Source: CBFHSF01 sp965661055 (GTDB lineage Bacteria > Bacteroidota > Bacteroidia > Flavobacteriales > Schleiferiaceae). Taken from it: a stretch of DNA of 64,000 nucleotides. The position numbers and the translations under genes were made by a program. Under the pieces are notes generated by a model, which was not told where the DNA came from, made no database searches, and saw only the letters and a program-made list of their open reading frames with translations. Positions 9,003-17,805 of this stretch are shown in pieces. Within the stretch, counting starts at the first letter, position 1; each line of letters opens with the position of its first letter. The DNA lies in the NCBI GenBank assembly GCA_965661055.1, contig CBFICS010000001.1:248001-312000 (forward strand). Reading direction: 5' to 3'.

Positions 9003-9884
9003 TTAATTCCTTCGGTCTAACCCCCAAAGTAATTTGTTTCTAAGGGTTGTAGGGAAATCTTGTACGTCTGTTTGGACCAATTGAATCTGAAAATCTGCGC
9101 ATTTTAATTTAATTTCAACTTCCTCGGAAAAAGTGTAAATCCTTGAATCTAATGAGGTTAAGAATTCTTTTTCGCGAGTCTCAACCTTTAACGTAATGGT
9201 GTAGTTATTTGGTATAACAAACGGTCGAACATTTAAATTATGAGGCGCGATGGGGGTAATAACAAAATTTTCTGATCCCGGCATAATTATGGGACCACCA
9301 CAACTTAGGGAGTAACCTGTAGAACCTGTAGGCGTTGCCACAATAAGTCCATCGGCCCAATATGAATTGAGATATTCATCATTGATGTAGGTGTGAACCG
9401 TAATCATAGAGGTAGTGTCTTTTCTACTAACGGTTACTTCGTTTAAGGCAAAGTTTGGATCAATCGTTTGATCTGAGCTTGTATGCATTGATAACAACCT
9501 CCGGTTATTGATTTTAAACTGACCGTTAAATAAAGCCTGAAGGGCTTGAGGTATTTCTTCCTTACTTACGTTGGCCAAGAAACCAAGCCTTCCTGTATTT
9601 ATCCCTAAAATCGGAATGTTTTCTTTTCTAACCAAGGTGGCAGCATCTAAAATAGTTCCATCGCCACCAATGGTAATTAAGAATTTTGGAGCAATTTCTC
9701 TTAGGTCCTTATGGTTGTTAAAGACCTTGAACTCAACGTCCAGCTGACAATTGGCTTTAATAAATTCGTCTAACTCTCCGAAAAGGTAAACAGAGCACTG
9801 TGCCTTTTTTAACTCTTCATATAAGTTCTCTATGTAGGGTCTAGAGTCTTTAGGAAATGACTTTCCATAAATAGCTACTCTCAT
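9003..9884 (-). CDS. nadK: NAD kinase
   Basis: 293 residues with the nucleotide-kinase motif GGDGTILDA (GGDGT at 73-77), the NE motif in FALNEVTVSR, and the ATP/NAD site stretch TPTGSTGYSLSCGGPI. It phosphorylates NAD to NADP in the cytoplasm. It starts 2 bp after the CBS-domain gene ends and is followed by the DUF6089 gene; the order CBS-nadK-DUF6089-uppS is typical of Flavobacteriia. Length is normal. Confidence 0.95.
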   Translation of the reverse strand: MRVAIYGKSFPKDSRPYIENLYEELKKAQCSVYLFGELDEFIKANCQLDVEFKVFNNHKDLREIAPKFLITIGGDGTILDAATLVRKENIPILGINTGRLGFLANVSKEEIPQALQALFNGQFKINNRRLLSMHTSSDQTIDPNFALNEVTVSRKDTTSMITVHTYINDEYLNSYWADGLIVATPTGSTGYSLSCGGPIIMPGSENFVITPIAPHNLNVRPFVIPNNYTITLKVETREKEFLTSLDSRIYTFSEEVEIKLKCADFQIQLVQTDVQDFPTTLRNKLLWGLDRRN

Positions 9885-9886
9885 GA

Positions 9887-10546
9887 TTACATGTTTAAGT
9901 ACTTTAAAAAGGCCTCGTATCTTTCTTTAATGTCTGAGGTATGTTGACTTTCGTGGTAGGTTGCAAGTACGGTATAGTCGTATCTTGAAAATGTTTGCAA
10001 TATACCTGACAAATCTGATTTATTAATCTTCAAGGTGATTTCAAGTTCACCTAGTTTTTTATGTGATTTTACCCAACTAGACAAAATTTTTGCGTCATCA
10101 GCCTCAACAATTTGGGCTATTTGACTCATGAAAAAGTCCTTTTCATGAACTTTTAAAATAACAATACCCCCTTCTTGAGAAAAGGATATGGTCTTGCCAA
10201 ACGACTTGACAATATCTGAGGGTAGTATACACCCTAAGTAATGATTGTTTTTGTCTAAAACGGGCATCAATGAAACGTTAAACTCAGAAAAGTACCTGAA
10301 AGACTCTACCAAGTGTTGGCTGCTTTCCATAAAGCATCTAATTAATTTAGAACTGCCATCTTTTACGGTTGTGTTCTCATCAAGTTCTAATAGATCGTCC
10401 TCAGAAACTAATCCCAAGTATTGGTCTCCATTGCCAACCGGCAAGTGTTCTACCTTGAAATCGTCCATGATGGTAAAGGCAAAGCTTACCAAATCATTGG
10501 GTTGAAGCAACGGAATTTCTTTTTGTAAAAGATTGTCTGATGTCAT
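9887..10546 (-). CDS. CBS-domain protein, probable regulator
   Basis: 219 residues. The N-terminal half carries two CBS motifs (about 10-70 and 75-135; motif VEHLPVGNGDQYLGLVSEDDL), which usually bind adenine nucleotides. The C-terminal part resembles an ACT-like fold (VLKVHEKDFFMSQIAQIVEADDA). No enzyme domain is attached. It sits directly ahead of nadK, so sensing of adenylates or NAD(P) is plausible but unproven. Its promoter element lies so close to the ATG that the mRNA may be leaderless. Confidence 0.8.
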   Translation of the reverse strand: MTSDNLLQKEIPLLQPNDLVSFAFTIMDDFKVEHLPVGNGDQYLGLVSEDDLLELDENTTVKDGSSKLIRCFMESSQHLVESFRYFSEFNVSLMPVLDKNNHYLGCILPSDIVKSFGKTISFSQEGGIVILKVHEKDFFMSQIAQIVEADDAKILSSWVKSHKKLGELEITLKINKSDLSGILQTFSRYDYTVLATYHESQHTSDIKERYEAFLKYLNM

Positions 10547-10550
10547 TACA

Positions 10551-10558
10551 CAAACTTA
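10551..10558 (-). promoter_or_regulatory. -7 promoter element for the CBS-nadK operon
   Basis: The reverse strand reads TAAGTTTG only 4 nt before the ATG at 10546, so transcription would begin at or next to the start codon. Confidence 0.5.
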
Positions 10559-10566
10559 AGGTTTTT

Positions 10567-10574
10567 TACCTTTG
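10567..10574 (+). promoter_or_regulatory. -7 promoter element for pdxJ
   Basis: TACCTTTG, 18 nt upstream of the ATG at 10593. It also shows that an in-frame TTG at 10572 is promoter, not start codon. Confidence 0.6.
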
Positions 10575-10592
10575 CAGCTAACCGATTTTGAG

Positions 10593-11324
10593 ATGACAAA
10601 GTTAAGTGTAAATATTAATAAAATAGCCACTTTGCGAAATGCAAGAGGTGGAAGTATGCCCGATGTTGTAAAGGCTGCACAAGATTGTGAAATGTTTGGT
10701 GCTGAAGGTATTACTGTTCATCCAAGACCGGATGAAAGACATATTACTTACAATGATGTAAGGGAGTTGTCAAAGGTGGTGAAAACTGAATTTAATATTG
10801 AGGGATATCCTACTCAAGATTTTATTGATCTTGTTGACAAGGCAAAACCAGCGCAAGTTACCTTAGTGCCCGATGGGCCTGATGTATTAACTTCAAATGC
10901 GGGATGGGATACCATCTCACATATGGGGCTACTAAAAGATGTGGTTAAACACTTTTCTTCTCAGAATATTAGAACTTCGTTATTTGTTGAGACTAATATT
11001 ACGATGATTGAAGGAGCCAAGGCAGCTGGTGCAGATCGGATTGAACTCTATACTGAGTCGTATGCCAAGGCTTATAAATTAGATAAGGCAATAGCGGTAG
11101 AACCGTTTGTTTTAGCTGCTCAACTTGCAAATACCCTTGGGTTGGGAGTAAATGCGGGTCATGATTTAAGCCTTGAAAATTTACAGTATTTCGTTGATAA
11201 GGTAGAGGGGCTATTAGAAGTGTCTATTGGTCATGCTCTTATTTCGGACGCTTTGTATTATGGACTAGATAACACCATTAATATGTACAAGGCTCAAATA
11301 AAGAATGCTCAAAAATCTCTATAG
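10593..11324 (+). CDS. pdxJ: Pyridoxine 5'-phosphate synthase
   Basis: 243 residues, a TIM barrel with the family stretches LSVNINKIATLRNARGG, EGITVHPRPDERHI and NAGHDLSLENL. The enzyme condenses 3-amino-2-oxopropyl phosphate with 1-deoxyxylulose 5-phosphate to give pyridoxine 5'-phosphate, the ring-closing step of the DXP-dependent vitamin B6 pathway. The ATG at 10593 is preferred because a TTG seven codons upstream is part of the promoter. The next gene starts 1 bp after its stop, so the two are co-transcribed. Confidence 0.96.
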   Translation: MTKLSVNINKIATLRNARGGSMPDVVKAAQDCEMFGAEGITVHPRPDERHITYNDVRELSKVVKTEFNIEGYPTQDFIDLVDKAKPAQVTLVPDGPDVLTSNAGWDTISHMGLLKDVVKHFSSQNIRTSLFVETNITMIEGAKAAGADRIELYTESYAKAYKLDKAIAVEPFVLAAQLANTLGLGVNAGHDLSLENLQYFVDKVEGLLEVSIGHALISDALYYGLDNTINMYKAQIKNAQKSL

Positions 11325-11325
11325 T

Positions 11326-12093
11326 ATGAGTTTGAAAATATATTCTAAGGTATTTGGTGAAGGAAAGCCTCTTATTGTTTTACACGGCCTTTTTGGAATG
11401 AGTGACAATTGGCAGACCCTAGGCAAGCGTTGGGCCGATGAAGGTTTTAATGTCCATATCTTAGATCAAAGAAATCACGGTCAAACAGAAAATACCTACG
11501 AGTTTTCATATCAGTTAATGGCTGATGATCTAATGAATTATATGGATGAAAACGGAATAGAATCTGCATCGATTTTAGGTCATAGTATGGGTGGTAAGGT
11601 GGCCATGTTGTTTGCTACTCAAAATCCTGATAGGGTAGAGGACCTTATTGTTGTTGATATTGCTCCTAAGGGGTACCCCGTTCATCACCAAGAGATTTTA
11701 CACGGTCTTCATTCATTAGATTTTTCAAAGATTTCCTCTAGAACCGAGGCCGATGATGAATTAGCCAAGTCATTGCCCAATGCTTCTGTAAGACAGTTTT
11801 TGCTAAAGAGTCTTTACTGGGTTGAAAAAGGTAAATTGGGCTATAGATTTAATTTAGAGTCTATTACCGATCACATAGAAATGGTTGGAGAAGCCTTGTT
11901 AGAAAGTGCTGTTTACAACGGTCCGACTTTGTTTATTAAAGGAGAAAATTCAGGGTATATAGTAGAGGATGATATGCCTATGATTAAGAGGCATTTCCCC
12001 AATGCAGAGTTAATCAGCGCTAAAGCGGGTCACTGGGTTCATGCTGAGCAACCTGAATTAATCTTTACCGAGGTGCTTAAAATGATTCGGTAG
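11326..12093 (+). CDS. Alpha/beta-fold hydrolase (YbfF-like esterase)
   Basis: 255 residues. It has the oxyanion motif HGLFG (20-24), the nucleophile elbow GHSMGG with Ser 87, and a C-terminal catalytic His in AGHWVHAEQP. The overall pattern (DNWQTLGKRWADEG, DQRNHGQ) is that of the YbfF/ABHD11 esterases that cleave short acyl esters. The ATG lies 1 bp after the pdxJ stop. The 3' end overlaps the convergent protease gene by 36 bp. The substrate cannot be inferred. Confidence 0.88.
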   Translation: MSLKIYSKVFGEGKPLIVLHGLFGMSDNWQTLGKRWADEGFNVHILDQRNHGQTENTYEFSYQLMADDLMNYMDENGIESASILGHSMGGKVAMLFATQNPDRVEDLIVVDIAPKGYPVHHQEILHGLHSLDFSKISSRTEADDELAKSLPNASVRQFLLKSLYWVEKGKLGYRFNLESITDHIEMVGEALLESAVYNGPTLFIKGENSGYIVEDDMPMIKRHFPNAELISAKAGHWVHAEQPELIFTEVLKMIR

Positions 12094-13263
12094 ACTTTTA
12101 ATAAGTGTAAAGGTCTCTCCGTGGTTATTGGTGACGGGTATTGTGTCAGGCAGGTTGTTGAAAGTCTTTGATTGCCATTCAAAAAAGTCACAAGGTTCAA
12201 TAAAGTCAGAAAGATTTTGGCCATTGATAGAAGCCAAGGTGTCGCCAATGGATAATCCACTTTGGTAGTTGATGTGATCCATAAGCATGGTTGCCAAAGT
12301 AAAGGTTGCGCTGTCTTTCTTAAATCCAACAGAGAACTTTGGCTTGATTTCTAACTCTTTCTTTTGGCCGTGAAAAATTATCTTTTGCGATTGATGGTCA
12401 ATAGAAAAACTATTCCACTGCCTAAATATTTGCTGGCCGATTTTTCCTTTTCCGCTTTTGTCGAATTCTATGGAATGGTTTTTTAATTCACAAGTGTCTA
12501 ACTTCAGTTTAGCAGGATAAAGAATCTGATGGGTGTCTAATGATGAGCCAAATACTCCTTGAGAAGTTCCGTCAATAAAACGAGAAGGCTTTCCCACAAA
12601 AAGGCTATCATCTAGGTCTTCCTTGAGTGAGGCAGGGAAATCAATAAGGCCGTTAGAACCCGTATCAAACAAAATATTTTCTACTTCAGCGTGGCCGAGT
12701 GTGAAATTTACACGGGGTGAATTGTTGTATTTAAAAGGAATGATTAAGTCATTTTTTCCCATGTCAATGGAAGAGTCAGAAACGGTAAACCTTTGGCTTT
12801 CGTAATCTACCGTCCAGTTGGCCAACCTAATGGCATTTTGCCCTAGAATACCGTCGTAAGCAATGCAATTAATAATGCTTTCTTTGGGATATTCAATAAC
12901 GGCAGTAAGGACGTTTTCAAAGATAAGATCTCCGAGTTTTAGGGAGTCAATAATGATTAGCGGAGTTCTTTTTTTATGGCCTCTTGAGTCTCTTATGGTC
13001 ATGTTGCCGTACTCTTCAAAATTGAGCTTTTCAGCTCCTTGTTTTGTCAATACGGTAACGCCAGCTCCGGTGTCCCAGATGAACTTTAAATCTACCCCTT
13101 GAACATTGACAGTAACTACCTGTAGATTGCTCTTGCTCTCAAAGGGTACTATGGTTTTAAATTGAGTGTTTTGAAGTTTTGCCTTTACACTTCTTGATCC
13201 AAAATTAATGATCCCGCAACCGGAAAAGAAAACTAGGACTAAGAGGTATAGTGTTTTTCTCAT
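12058..13263 (-). CDS. Retropepsin-like aspartyl protease lipoprotein with PDZ domain
   Basis: 401 residues with a lipoprotein signal (lipobox FSGC). Two aspartyl-protease half-domains are visible: FIWDTGAGVTVL and ILFDTGSNGLID, each with the catalytic D-T-G. The C terminus (about 320-400) looks like a PDZ domain (GLSIGDTLASINGQNL). The protein is probably anchored in the periplasm or on the cell surface and cleaves unknown substrates. It overlaps the DUF2141 gene by 4 bp upstream, so they form an operon, and overlaps the hydrolase gene tail-to-tail. Confidence 0.82.
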   Translation of the reverse strand: MRKTLYLLVLVFFSGCGIINFGSRSVKAKLQNTQFKTIVPFESKSNLQVVTVNVQGVDLKFIWDTGAGVTVLTKQGAEKLNFEEYGNMTIRDSRGHKKRTPLIIIDSLKLGDLIFENVLTAVIEYPKESIINCIAYDGILGQNAIRLANWTVDYESQRFTVSDSSIDMGKNDLIIPFKYNNSPRVNFTLGHAEVENILFDTGSNGLIDFPASLKEDLDDSLFVGKPSRFIDGTSQGVFGSSLDTHQILYPAKLKLDTCELKNHSIEFDKSGKGKIGQQIFRQWNSFSIDHQSQKIIFHGQKKELEIKPKFSVGFKKDSATFTLATMLMDHINYQSGLSIGDTLASINGQNLSDFIEPCDFFEWQSKTFNNLPDTIPVTNNHGETFTLIKSLPNHFKHLGKD

Positions 13264-13658
13264 TTTACTTCTATTGACATTTTTCGATTGCCCTCAACGG
13301 TGAAAAGTTGGTCCTTTAATTCGGGTTCGCTAAATGTCTCTCTAGCATTGTTTGAAAAACCATAGGGTTCTACCGGTTGACCAAAAAAGCCAGTGTCTAA
13401 CTTTTTGTTACCGTTAACATCGTGAAAAACTGCTAGGGTGTATTTTCCGTTCTTAGGAAGAGTTATTTTAAATTCTTGAGAGGGTTTCTGTGTGATTTTT
13501 GCTGAATAATACTTTAGGTTTTCACCTTTTTCATTTCTTACAGAAACCATAATATTCCCCTTAACTTCTTGGATGTTTTCAATGGTTAATAGAAGAGTAG
13601 GATTGGCGGTTTGCCAAAATGATAATGCAGAAAATAAGATTGCTAAGAAAGAATTCAT
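13260..13658 (-). CDS. DUF2141 domain secreted protein
   Basis: 132 residues with a signal peptide. The mature part has the DUF2141 pattern: a beta-sandwich with GNIMVSVRNEKGE, then YTLAVFHDVNGNKKLDTGFFGQPVEPYGFSNNAR. Function of the family is unknown. It has 4-bp overlaps with both neighbours in the operon, which encodes an orphan type-B sorting domain and the aspartyl protease. Confidence 0.85.
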   Translation of the reverse strand: MNSFLAILFSALSFWQTANPTLLLTIENIQEVKGNIMVSVRNEKGENLKYYSAKITQKPSQEFKITLPKNGKYTLAVFHDVNGNKKLDTGFFGQPVEPYGFSNNARETFSEPELKDQLFTVEGNRKMSIEVK

Positions 13659-14062
13659 CGAAGAATGATAACAGAGCCTTTTTTGTTTACTTCAGATAAC
13701 TCTTGAGTTATGGAGTTCTCAAAAGTAACAGAAATGGTGTAAAGATATACCCCTTCTCTTACAAATTGCCCGTCATATCTACCGTCCCAATGTTGAGTGA
13801 GATCATTTGATTGGTAAACCATTCGTCCCCATCTGTCAAATACTTTCAAGGTGTAAGAAGCCGGAATACAATGCTCTGATGAACGTATGGTGAATTGGTC
13901 GTTTACCCCATCATCGTTGGGTGTGAAAGCCGTAGGAATAAATAAACTACACTCGCCACCCCTTGAGTTGGAACCCGGTTTTGACTGTGCAGAACTAACC
14001 ATCGGCAAGGCCAAAAGGAAAAGTCCTATTAGGATGGTTGTTATTTTCTTCTTTAACGGCAT
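13655..14062 (-). CDS. Secreted protein consisting of a T9SS type-B (CHU_C) sorting domain
   Basis: 135 residues: signal peptide, a short Ser/Gly linker, then almost nothing but the gliding-motility-associated C-terminal domain (FIPTAFTPNDDGVND near 40-55, then LKVFDRWGRMVYQSND and WDGRYDGQFVREGVYLYTI). This domain normally ends very large adhesins and enzymes and directs them through the type IX system to the surface. Here it has no cargo. An ATG at 14062 is chosen; a TTG one codon earlier is less likely. The operon partners are the DUF2141 and protease genes. Confidence 0.85.
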   Translation of the reverse strand: MPLKKKITTILIGLFLLALPMVSSAQSKPGSNSRGGECSLFIPTAFTPNDDGVNDQFTIRSSEHCIPASYTLKVFDRWGRMVYQSNDLTQHWDGRYDGQFVREGVYLYTISVTFENSITQELSEVNKKGSVIILR

Positions 14063-14150
14063 CAAAACAAATATATCGAAATAATTTTAATGCCTTGCGA
14101 TTTTATTTAATCGTAGGGGAGGTAATGATTTACCGATGCTCTTTGATGAG

Positions 14151-16643
14151 TTAATGTGATTCGGGAATGGTGTCGGGTTCTTCACTCCATTCAAAAGTAT
14201 AGCTGGGCTTCTTTTTCTTTTCACCTTCAGGATCTTCTCCTTTGATTAATTTTTTTAGCTCGCTGCCTTCATCAATGAATTCTTGCTTAATGCCTTCACC
14301 AATTTTTTTAGAATCAATACCTACGGTTAGGTCATCAATAGGACCACTCATCTTTACCCAAATGTATGGGGTGCCCTTGCGGTCTTCTTCAATTATGAAG
14401 TCGTCAAAATCAGAGTTTTTCTTTTTCTTTCCTCCAAGAGCGTCCGAAAGTTTTAGCCTAATAGAATAATCTAATACATTTTCAAAGGTGTGCTTACCCT
14501 CTAAACGCAGGTCCTCAAGAGCGCTTGATTCAATGGTCATTTCAGGAATTGTAATCACTCCGTTTTCTATGTTGATTTTGTTATTGAGCTCTGAAAACTT
14601 CACATTCTTCAGCTCGGCGATATCAACTACCTCACTTAGATTTTCTAGGGGTTTGTAATTGAATAGGGTTCCATTTACCAGTTTTAAATCAGACTCTAAA
14701 GTCAGCGTTTTTGGTAAAAAGTTGAACTTATCATCGTGAGATATGGTCATGTTTAAACTAGCTGACATATTGCCCGAAATATTTTTGTGGGAAAGGGCGG
14801 CTTGACCAAAGTCATCAAAATCTTCAAAAAGGTCTTTAATGTTGATGTGGGTAAAATCACCTTTAGTCCACAAAGTACTAGTCGGAGAAGTCATTAAGTA
14901 TGAAAATCTACCAAATACCTTCCCGTCAAGGGTGTTAAAGGCTATGTCATTTCCTTGAACTCGTGGTCCTTTTTCAGACCAAACCCTTCCGGTTAATCCC
15001 GTTCCCGTCAGTTTGTTTAGGGTAAACTTACTTACGTTCATGTTAACTGAAAAGTCAAACGGAAACTCATCTGATGCTTCTTGAGAATTTTGGTTTTGGA
15101 AGGTTGAAAAGTCCCAGGTCATCAATTCTTCAAGTGAAATTAGGTCAGACTTTAGGGAAGTAATAAAGGCCATTCTTCCTGAGTTCAAGGCGTTGTTCAC
15201 TTTTCCCGAAAGGTAGAAAGAGCTCTTGGGTGTTGCAATTTCCATCCTGTCAACCGAAAGGTCTCCCGTAGACATTAGTCTCACTTTTCCATCTAAACGC
15301 GAGAGAATAATACCGGTATTTGGGAGTGTCCAACTGGCAGATTGTAAAGCTAATTCTCCAGAAAGAAATGCGTCAGTAAGTCCTTTTTTAGGAATTTCTT
15401 CAAAAGAAGAAAAGCGCTGTTTAATGGAAAAGTCTCCCTTGATGTTTCCGGAAGCAGATTCAACCAACTGTGGAGCTACCCACCTCATGATTTCGTCAAA
15501 CTTTGCATCTACATTTGCATCTATGGTGACAGTAGGCTTTGCAAAGTTCACTATGGTCACTCCTCCTGATAGATCACCGGTTTTGGTTGTCGCTTTTACA
15601 TTTTTGACCGTGAGAGTCGTGGTGGATACATCTCCTCTTTTACCATTGGTGAAATGGGCATTTAGTGAAACCTGGTTTAAGGTAAACGGAATAGCATCCA
15701 TGGCGTAAGAGCCATTAGAAACCTCAGAATTAGCTTCGATAAAAATGGGTGAATTGCCTTTTTGAAGGATGTCTACTTTTAGGTTCGTTTTTCCGTCTAT
15801 GGTAAATCCTGATTTTTCTGGAAAGAAAGCATTTGGAATGGCGCTCACAACTTTTTTAATAGGCAAGTTGTTTCCTGAAAAACTCCACTTGTTCTCATCC
15901 TCAGAGATAGAACCTTCAAAGGTAAAGTCTAGGCTGCCAAAATTGAATGTTCCATCTGAAATACTAAAGAGCTCAGGCTTTACCTGTAAAGTGAAATCCG
16001 CATCTACGCGGGTTTTGTTGAACAGTTTTAAGTTCCCGCTTTTCAGGTACCCTAATGTAGATTCTAATTTCGTTTTTGCAAAGAAATCATCGGCATTATA
16101 ATATCCTGAAACGCTTATGTTTTTAAGTTGGTCTTCTACAAAAAAATCTACGGGATAATCAGAATATCTGAATTTTAGGTTTTTTCCTGTAATAGAAGGA
16201 AATGAAAAAGCACTTGCTTTTTCTTCTGAAGGCTCTTCAGATTCTTTCCAAAAATGAAAATTATCACCACCTCCCTTAAAGCGTTTAATGTTTATCAGTC
16301 CCTCATTTACTTGTACTTTTTGAAGGACGTAGTTTTTGGTGATGAGGTCCCAAACATTAAACTCTAAAAACAATTCATCTAAAGCAAATAGGGTGTCTTT
16401 GCTAGATTCTGCAACTTCTTGACAATACACATTCGTAAAATAAACAGAAGCTCGTGGAAAGGATCTAATGAACTCTAAGTCAATGGTTGACACTGATATT
16501 TCAGCCGCAACTTGCTTGTTGATTTCAAGTTTTACGACTTCAATAACCTCTTCTTTATTGTATTTTAAAAAGAGAACTGAACTAGTAAAAAGAATGGCGA
16601 AGATTAAAAATAACCACGCCATAATCTTTTTAAAAATCTTCAT
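14151..16643 (-). CDS. AsmA-like family protein
   Basis: 830 residues with one N-terminal membrane segment (about 5-27) and a long beta-rich periplasmic part. Its repeated short strands and the C-terminal pattern (LRLEGKHTFENVLDYSIRL, then GTPYIWVKMSGPIDDLTV) fit the AsmA/TamB-like bridge family thought to move lipid between inner and outer membrane. The extreme C terminus is acidic and lysine-rich. It seems monocistronic, with about 90 bp downstream before the CHU_C operon. Substrate and partners are unknown. Confidence 0.82.
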   Translation of the reverse strand: MKIFKKIMAWLFLIFAILFTSSVLFLKYNKEEVIEVVKLEINKQVAAEISVSTIDLEFIRSFPRASVYFTNVYCQEVAESSKDTLFALDELFLEFNVWDLITKNYVLQKVQVNEGLINIKRFKGGGDNFHFWKESEEPSEEKASAFSFPSITGKNLKFRYSDYPVDFFVEDQLKNISVSGYYNADDFFAKTKLESTLGYLKSGNLKLFNKTRVDADFTLQVKPELFSISDGTFNFGSLDFTFEGSISEDENKWSFSGNNLPIKKVVSAIPNAFFPEKSGFTIDGKTNLKVDILQKGNSPIFIEANSEVSNGSYAMDAIPFTLNQVSLNAHFTNGKRGDVSTTTLTVKNVKATTKTGDLSGGVTIVNFAKPTVTIDANVDAKFDEIMRWVAPQLVESASGNIKGDFSIKQRFSSFEEIPKKGLTDAFLSGELALQSASWTLPNTGIILSRLDGKVRLMSTGDLSVDRMEIATPKSSFYLSGKVNNALNSGRMAFITSLKSDLISLEELMTWDFSTFQNQNSQEASDEFPFDFSVNMNVSKFTLNKLTGTGLTGRVWSEKGPRVQGNDIAFNTLDGKVFGRFSYLMTSPTSTLWTKGDFTHINIKDLFEDFDDFGQAALSHKNISGNMSASLNMTISHDDKFNFLPKTLTLESDLKLVNGTLFNYKPLENLSEVVDIAELKNVKFSELNNKINIENGVITIPEMTIESSALEDLRLEGKHTFENVLDYSIRLKLSDALGGKKKKNSDFDDFIIEEDRKGTPYIWVKMSGPIDDLTVGIDSKKIGEGIKQEFIDEGSELKKLIKGEDPEGEKKKKPSYTFEWSEEPDTIPESH

Positions 16644-16692
16644 AGACTTAGGTTGAACTGTTTAGATTTAACGAAAGTAAATAAAATCTATT

Positions 16693-17670
16693 TTAAAGCA
16701 TCTGTAAGAATTTAACCTCCTTAGGGTCAAGCATTCTGTATTCTCCTCTTTTTAAATTTTTCTTGGTAAGTCCTGCGAAAATAGAACGGTCTAATTTTAT
16801 CACTTCATATCCTAGGTGCTTAAATATTCTTCTTACAATTCTATTCTTTCCAGAGTGAATTTCAATTCCAATGCTGGTTCTGTCTTTTTCATCGGCAAAA
16901 GAAACCGCGTCAGGCTGAATAAATCCATCTTCTAATTCAAGACCCGCTGCGATTTTTTCTAAATCACCCACAGAAACTTTTTTATCTGTAGTAACGTGGT
17001 ATATTTTTCTAGCTCCAGTGCTAGGGTGGGTCAGCTTTCTAGCCATTTCACCATCATTGGTAAACAAGAGTACTCCGGTAGTAGCTCGGTCAAGTCTTCC
17101 GACGGGATATATTCTTTCTTTACAGGCCTTACCCACAAGGTCCATAACGGTTTTTCTTGCTTTTGGATCATCCATGGTGGTGATAAATCCTTTGGGTTTG
17201 TTGAGAAGTACATATACCTTTCTTTCAGATTTAAGAAGGGTGCCGTTGTATTTTACCTTATCAACAAAAGGATTTACTTTGGTTCCTAATTCCGTAACCA
17301 CTTTGCCGTTTACGGTAACCAATCCTGCTTTAATGTGGTCGTCAGCTTCTCTTCTTGAACAAACTCCTGCATTTGACATTAATTTATTTAATCTCACTGA
17401 AGTGTCATTGCCCATAAGGTCTTCAGCTCCCTTGTGTTTGGGGCTGTATAATCTTTTGCCTTGTACTTTGGTTCCTCCGCGAAAGTGTTTCTTTTTTACA
17501 GGACCTCTTCCTTCGCTAGATGAAGACTCTTCGTACGGATTGTCTTGAGACATCCATGGCTTGCCTTCAACCTTTCGGTTGTGCTGTACTCTTTTGTTTT
17601 CTAGTTTGTTACTTCCAGGTCGTTTCCCTTTTCTATTGCTTGAACCGCCCCTGCTGTTTTGCCTACTCAT
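16693..17670 (-). CDS. rRNA pseudouridine synthase, RsuA/RluB family
   Basis: 325 residues from ATG 17670. The first 90 residues are a basic, disordered extension (SRGGSSNRKGKRPG). An S4 RNA-binding domain follows (VRLNKLMSNAGVCSRREAD), then the catalytic domain with the RsuA/RluB-type active site GRLDRATTGVLLFTNDGE (catalytic Asp) and GKNRIVRRIFKHLGYEV. It isomerises a uridine in 16S or 23S rRNA; E. coli RluB is the likeliest counterpart. A promoter element at 17690-17697 excludes starts further upstream. Confidence 0.93.
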   Translation of the reverse strand: MSRQNSRGGSSNRKGKRPGSNKLENKRVQHNRKVEGKPWMSQDNPYEESSSSEGRGPVKKKHFRGGTKVQGKRLYSPKHKGAEDLMGNDTSVRLNKLMSNAGVCSRREADDHIKAGLVTVNGKVVTELGTKVNPFVDKVKYNGTLLKSERKVYVLLNKPKGFITTMDDPKARKTVMDLVGKACKERIYPVGRLDRATTGVLLFTNDGEMARKLTHPSTGARKIYHVTTDKKVSVGDLEKIAAGLELEDGFIQPDAVSFADEKDRTSIGIEIHSGKNRIVRRIFKHLGYEVIKLDRSIFAGLTKKNLKRGEYRMLDPKEVKFLQML

Positions 17671-17689
17671 ACCCTTAAATGATTTGTGG

Positions 17690-17697
17690 CAAAGGTA
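17690..17697 (-). promoter_or_regulatory. -7 promoter element for the pseudouridine synthase
   Basis: The reverse strand reads TACCTTTG 19 nt before the ATG at 17670. Confidence 0.6.
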
Positions 17698-17758
17698 CGA
17701 AAAGGAATGACGAAAAATTAATCCTAACGGACCCAATAAATTTTGATTTTAAGCATAA

Positions 17759-17789
17759 AAAAAGCGGTGATTTTTGGTCACCGCTTTTT
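17759..17789 (-). terminator. Rho-independent terminator of the small outer-membrane protein gene
   Basis: A 12-bp stem including A/T tails and a 7-nt loop, 17 bp after the stop codon on the reverse strand. Confidence 0.85.
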
Positions 17790-17805
17790 AATGTTTTGAG
17801 GTTGA

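Noticed and set aside
15226..15708. 160-codon forward frame antisense to the AsmA-like gene
   Set aside because: Shadow of a real coding frame; no family features.
17018..17548. 176-codon forward frame antisense to the pseudouridine synthase
   Set aside because: The reverse gene has clear S4 and catalytic motifs; the forward frame is a shadow.
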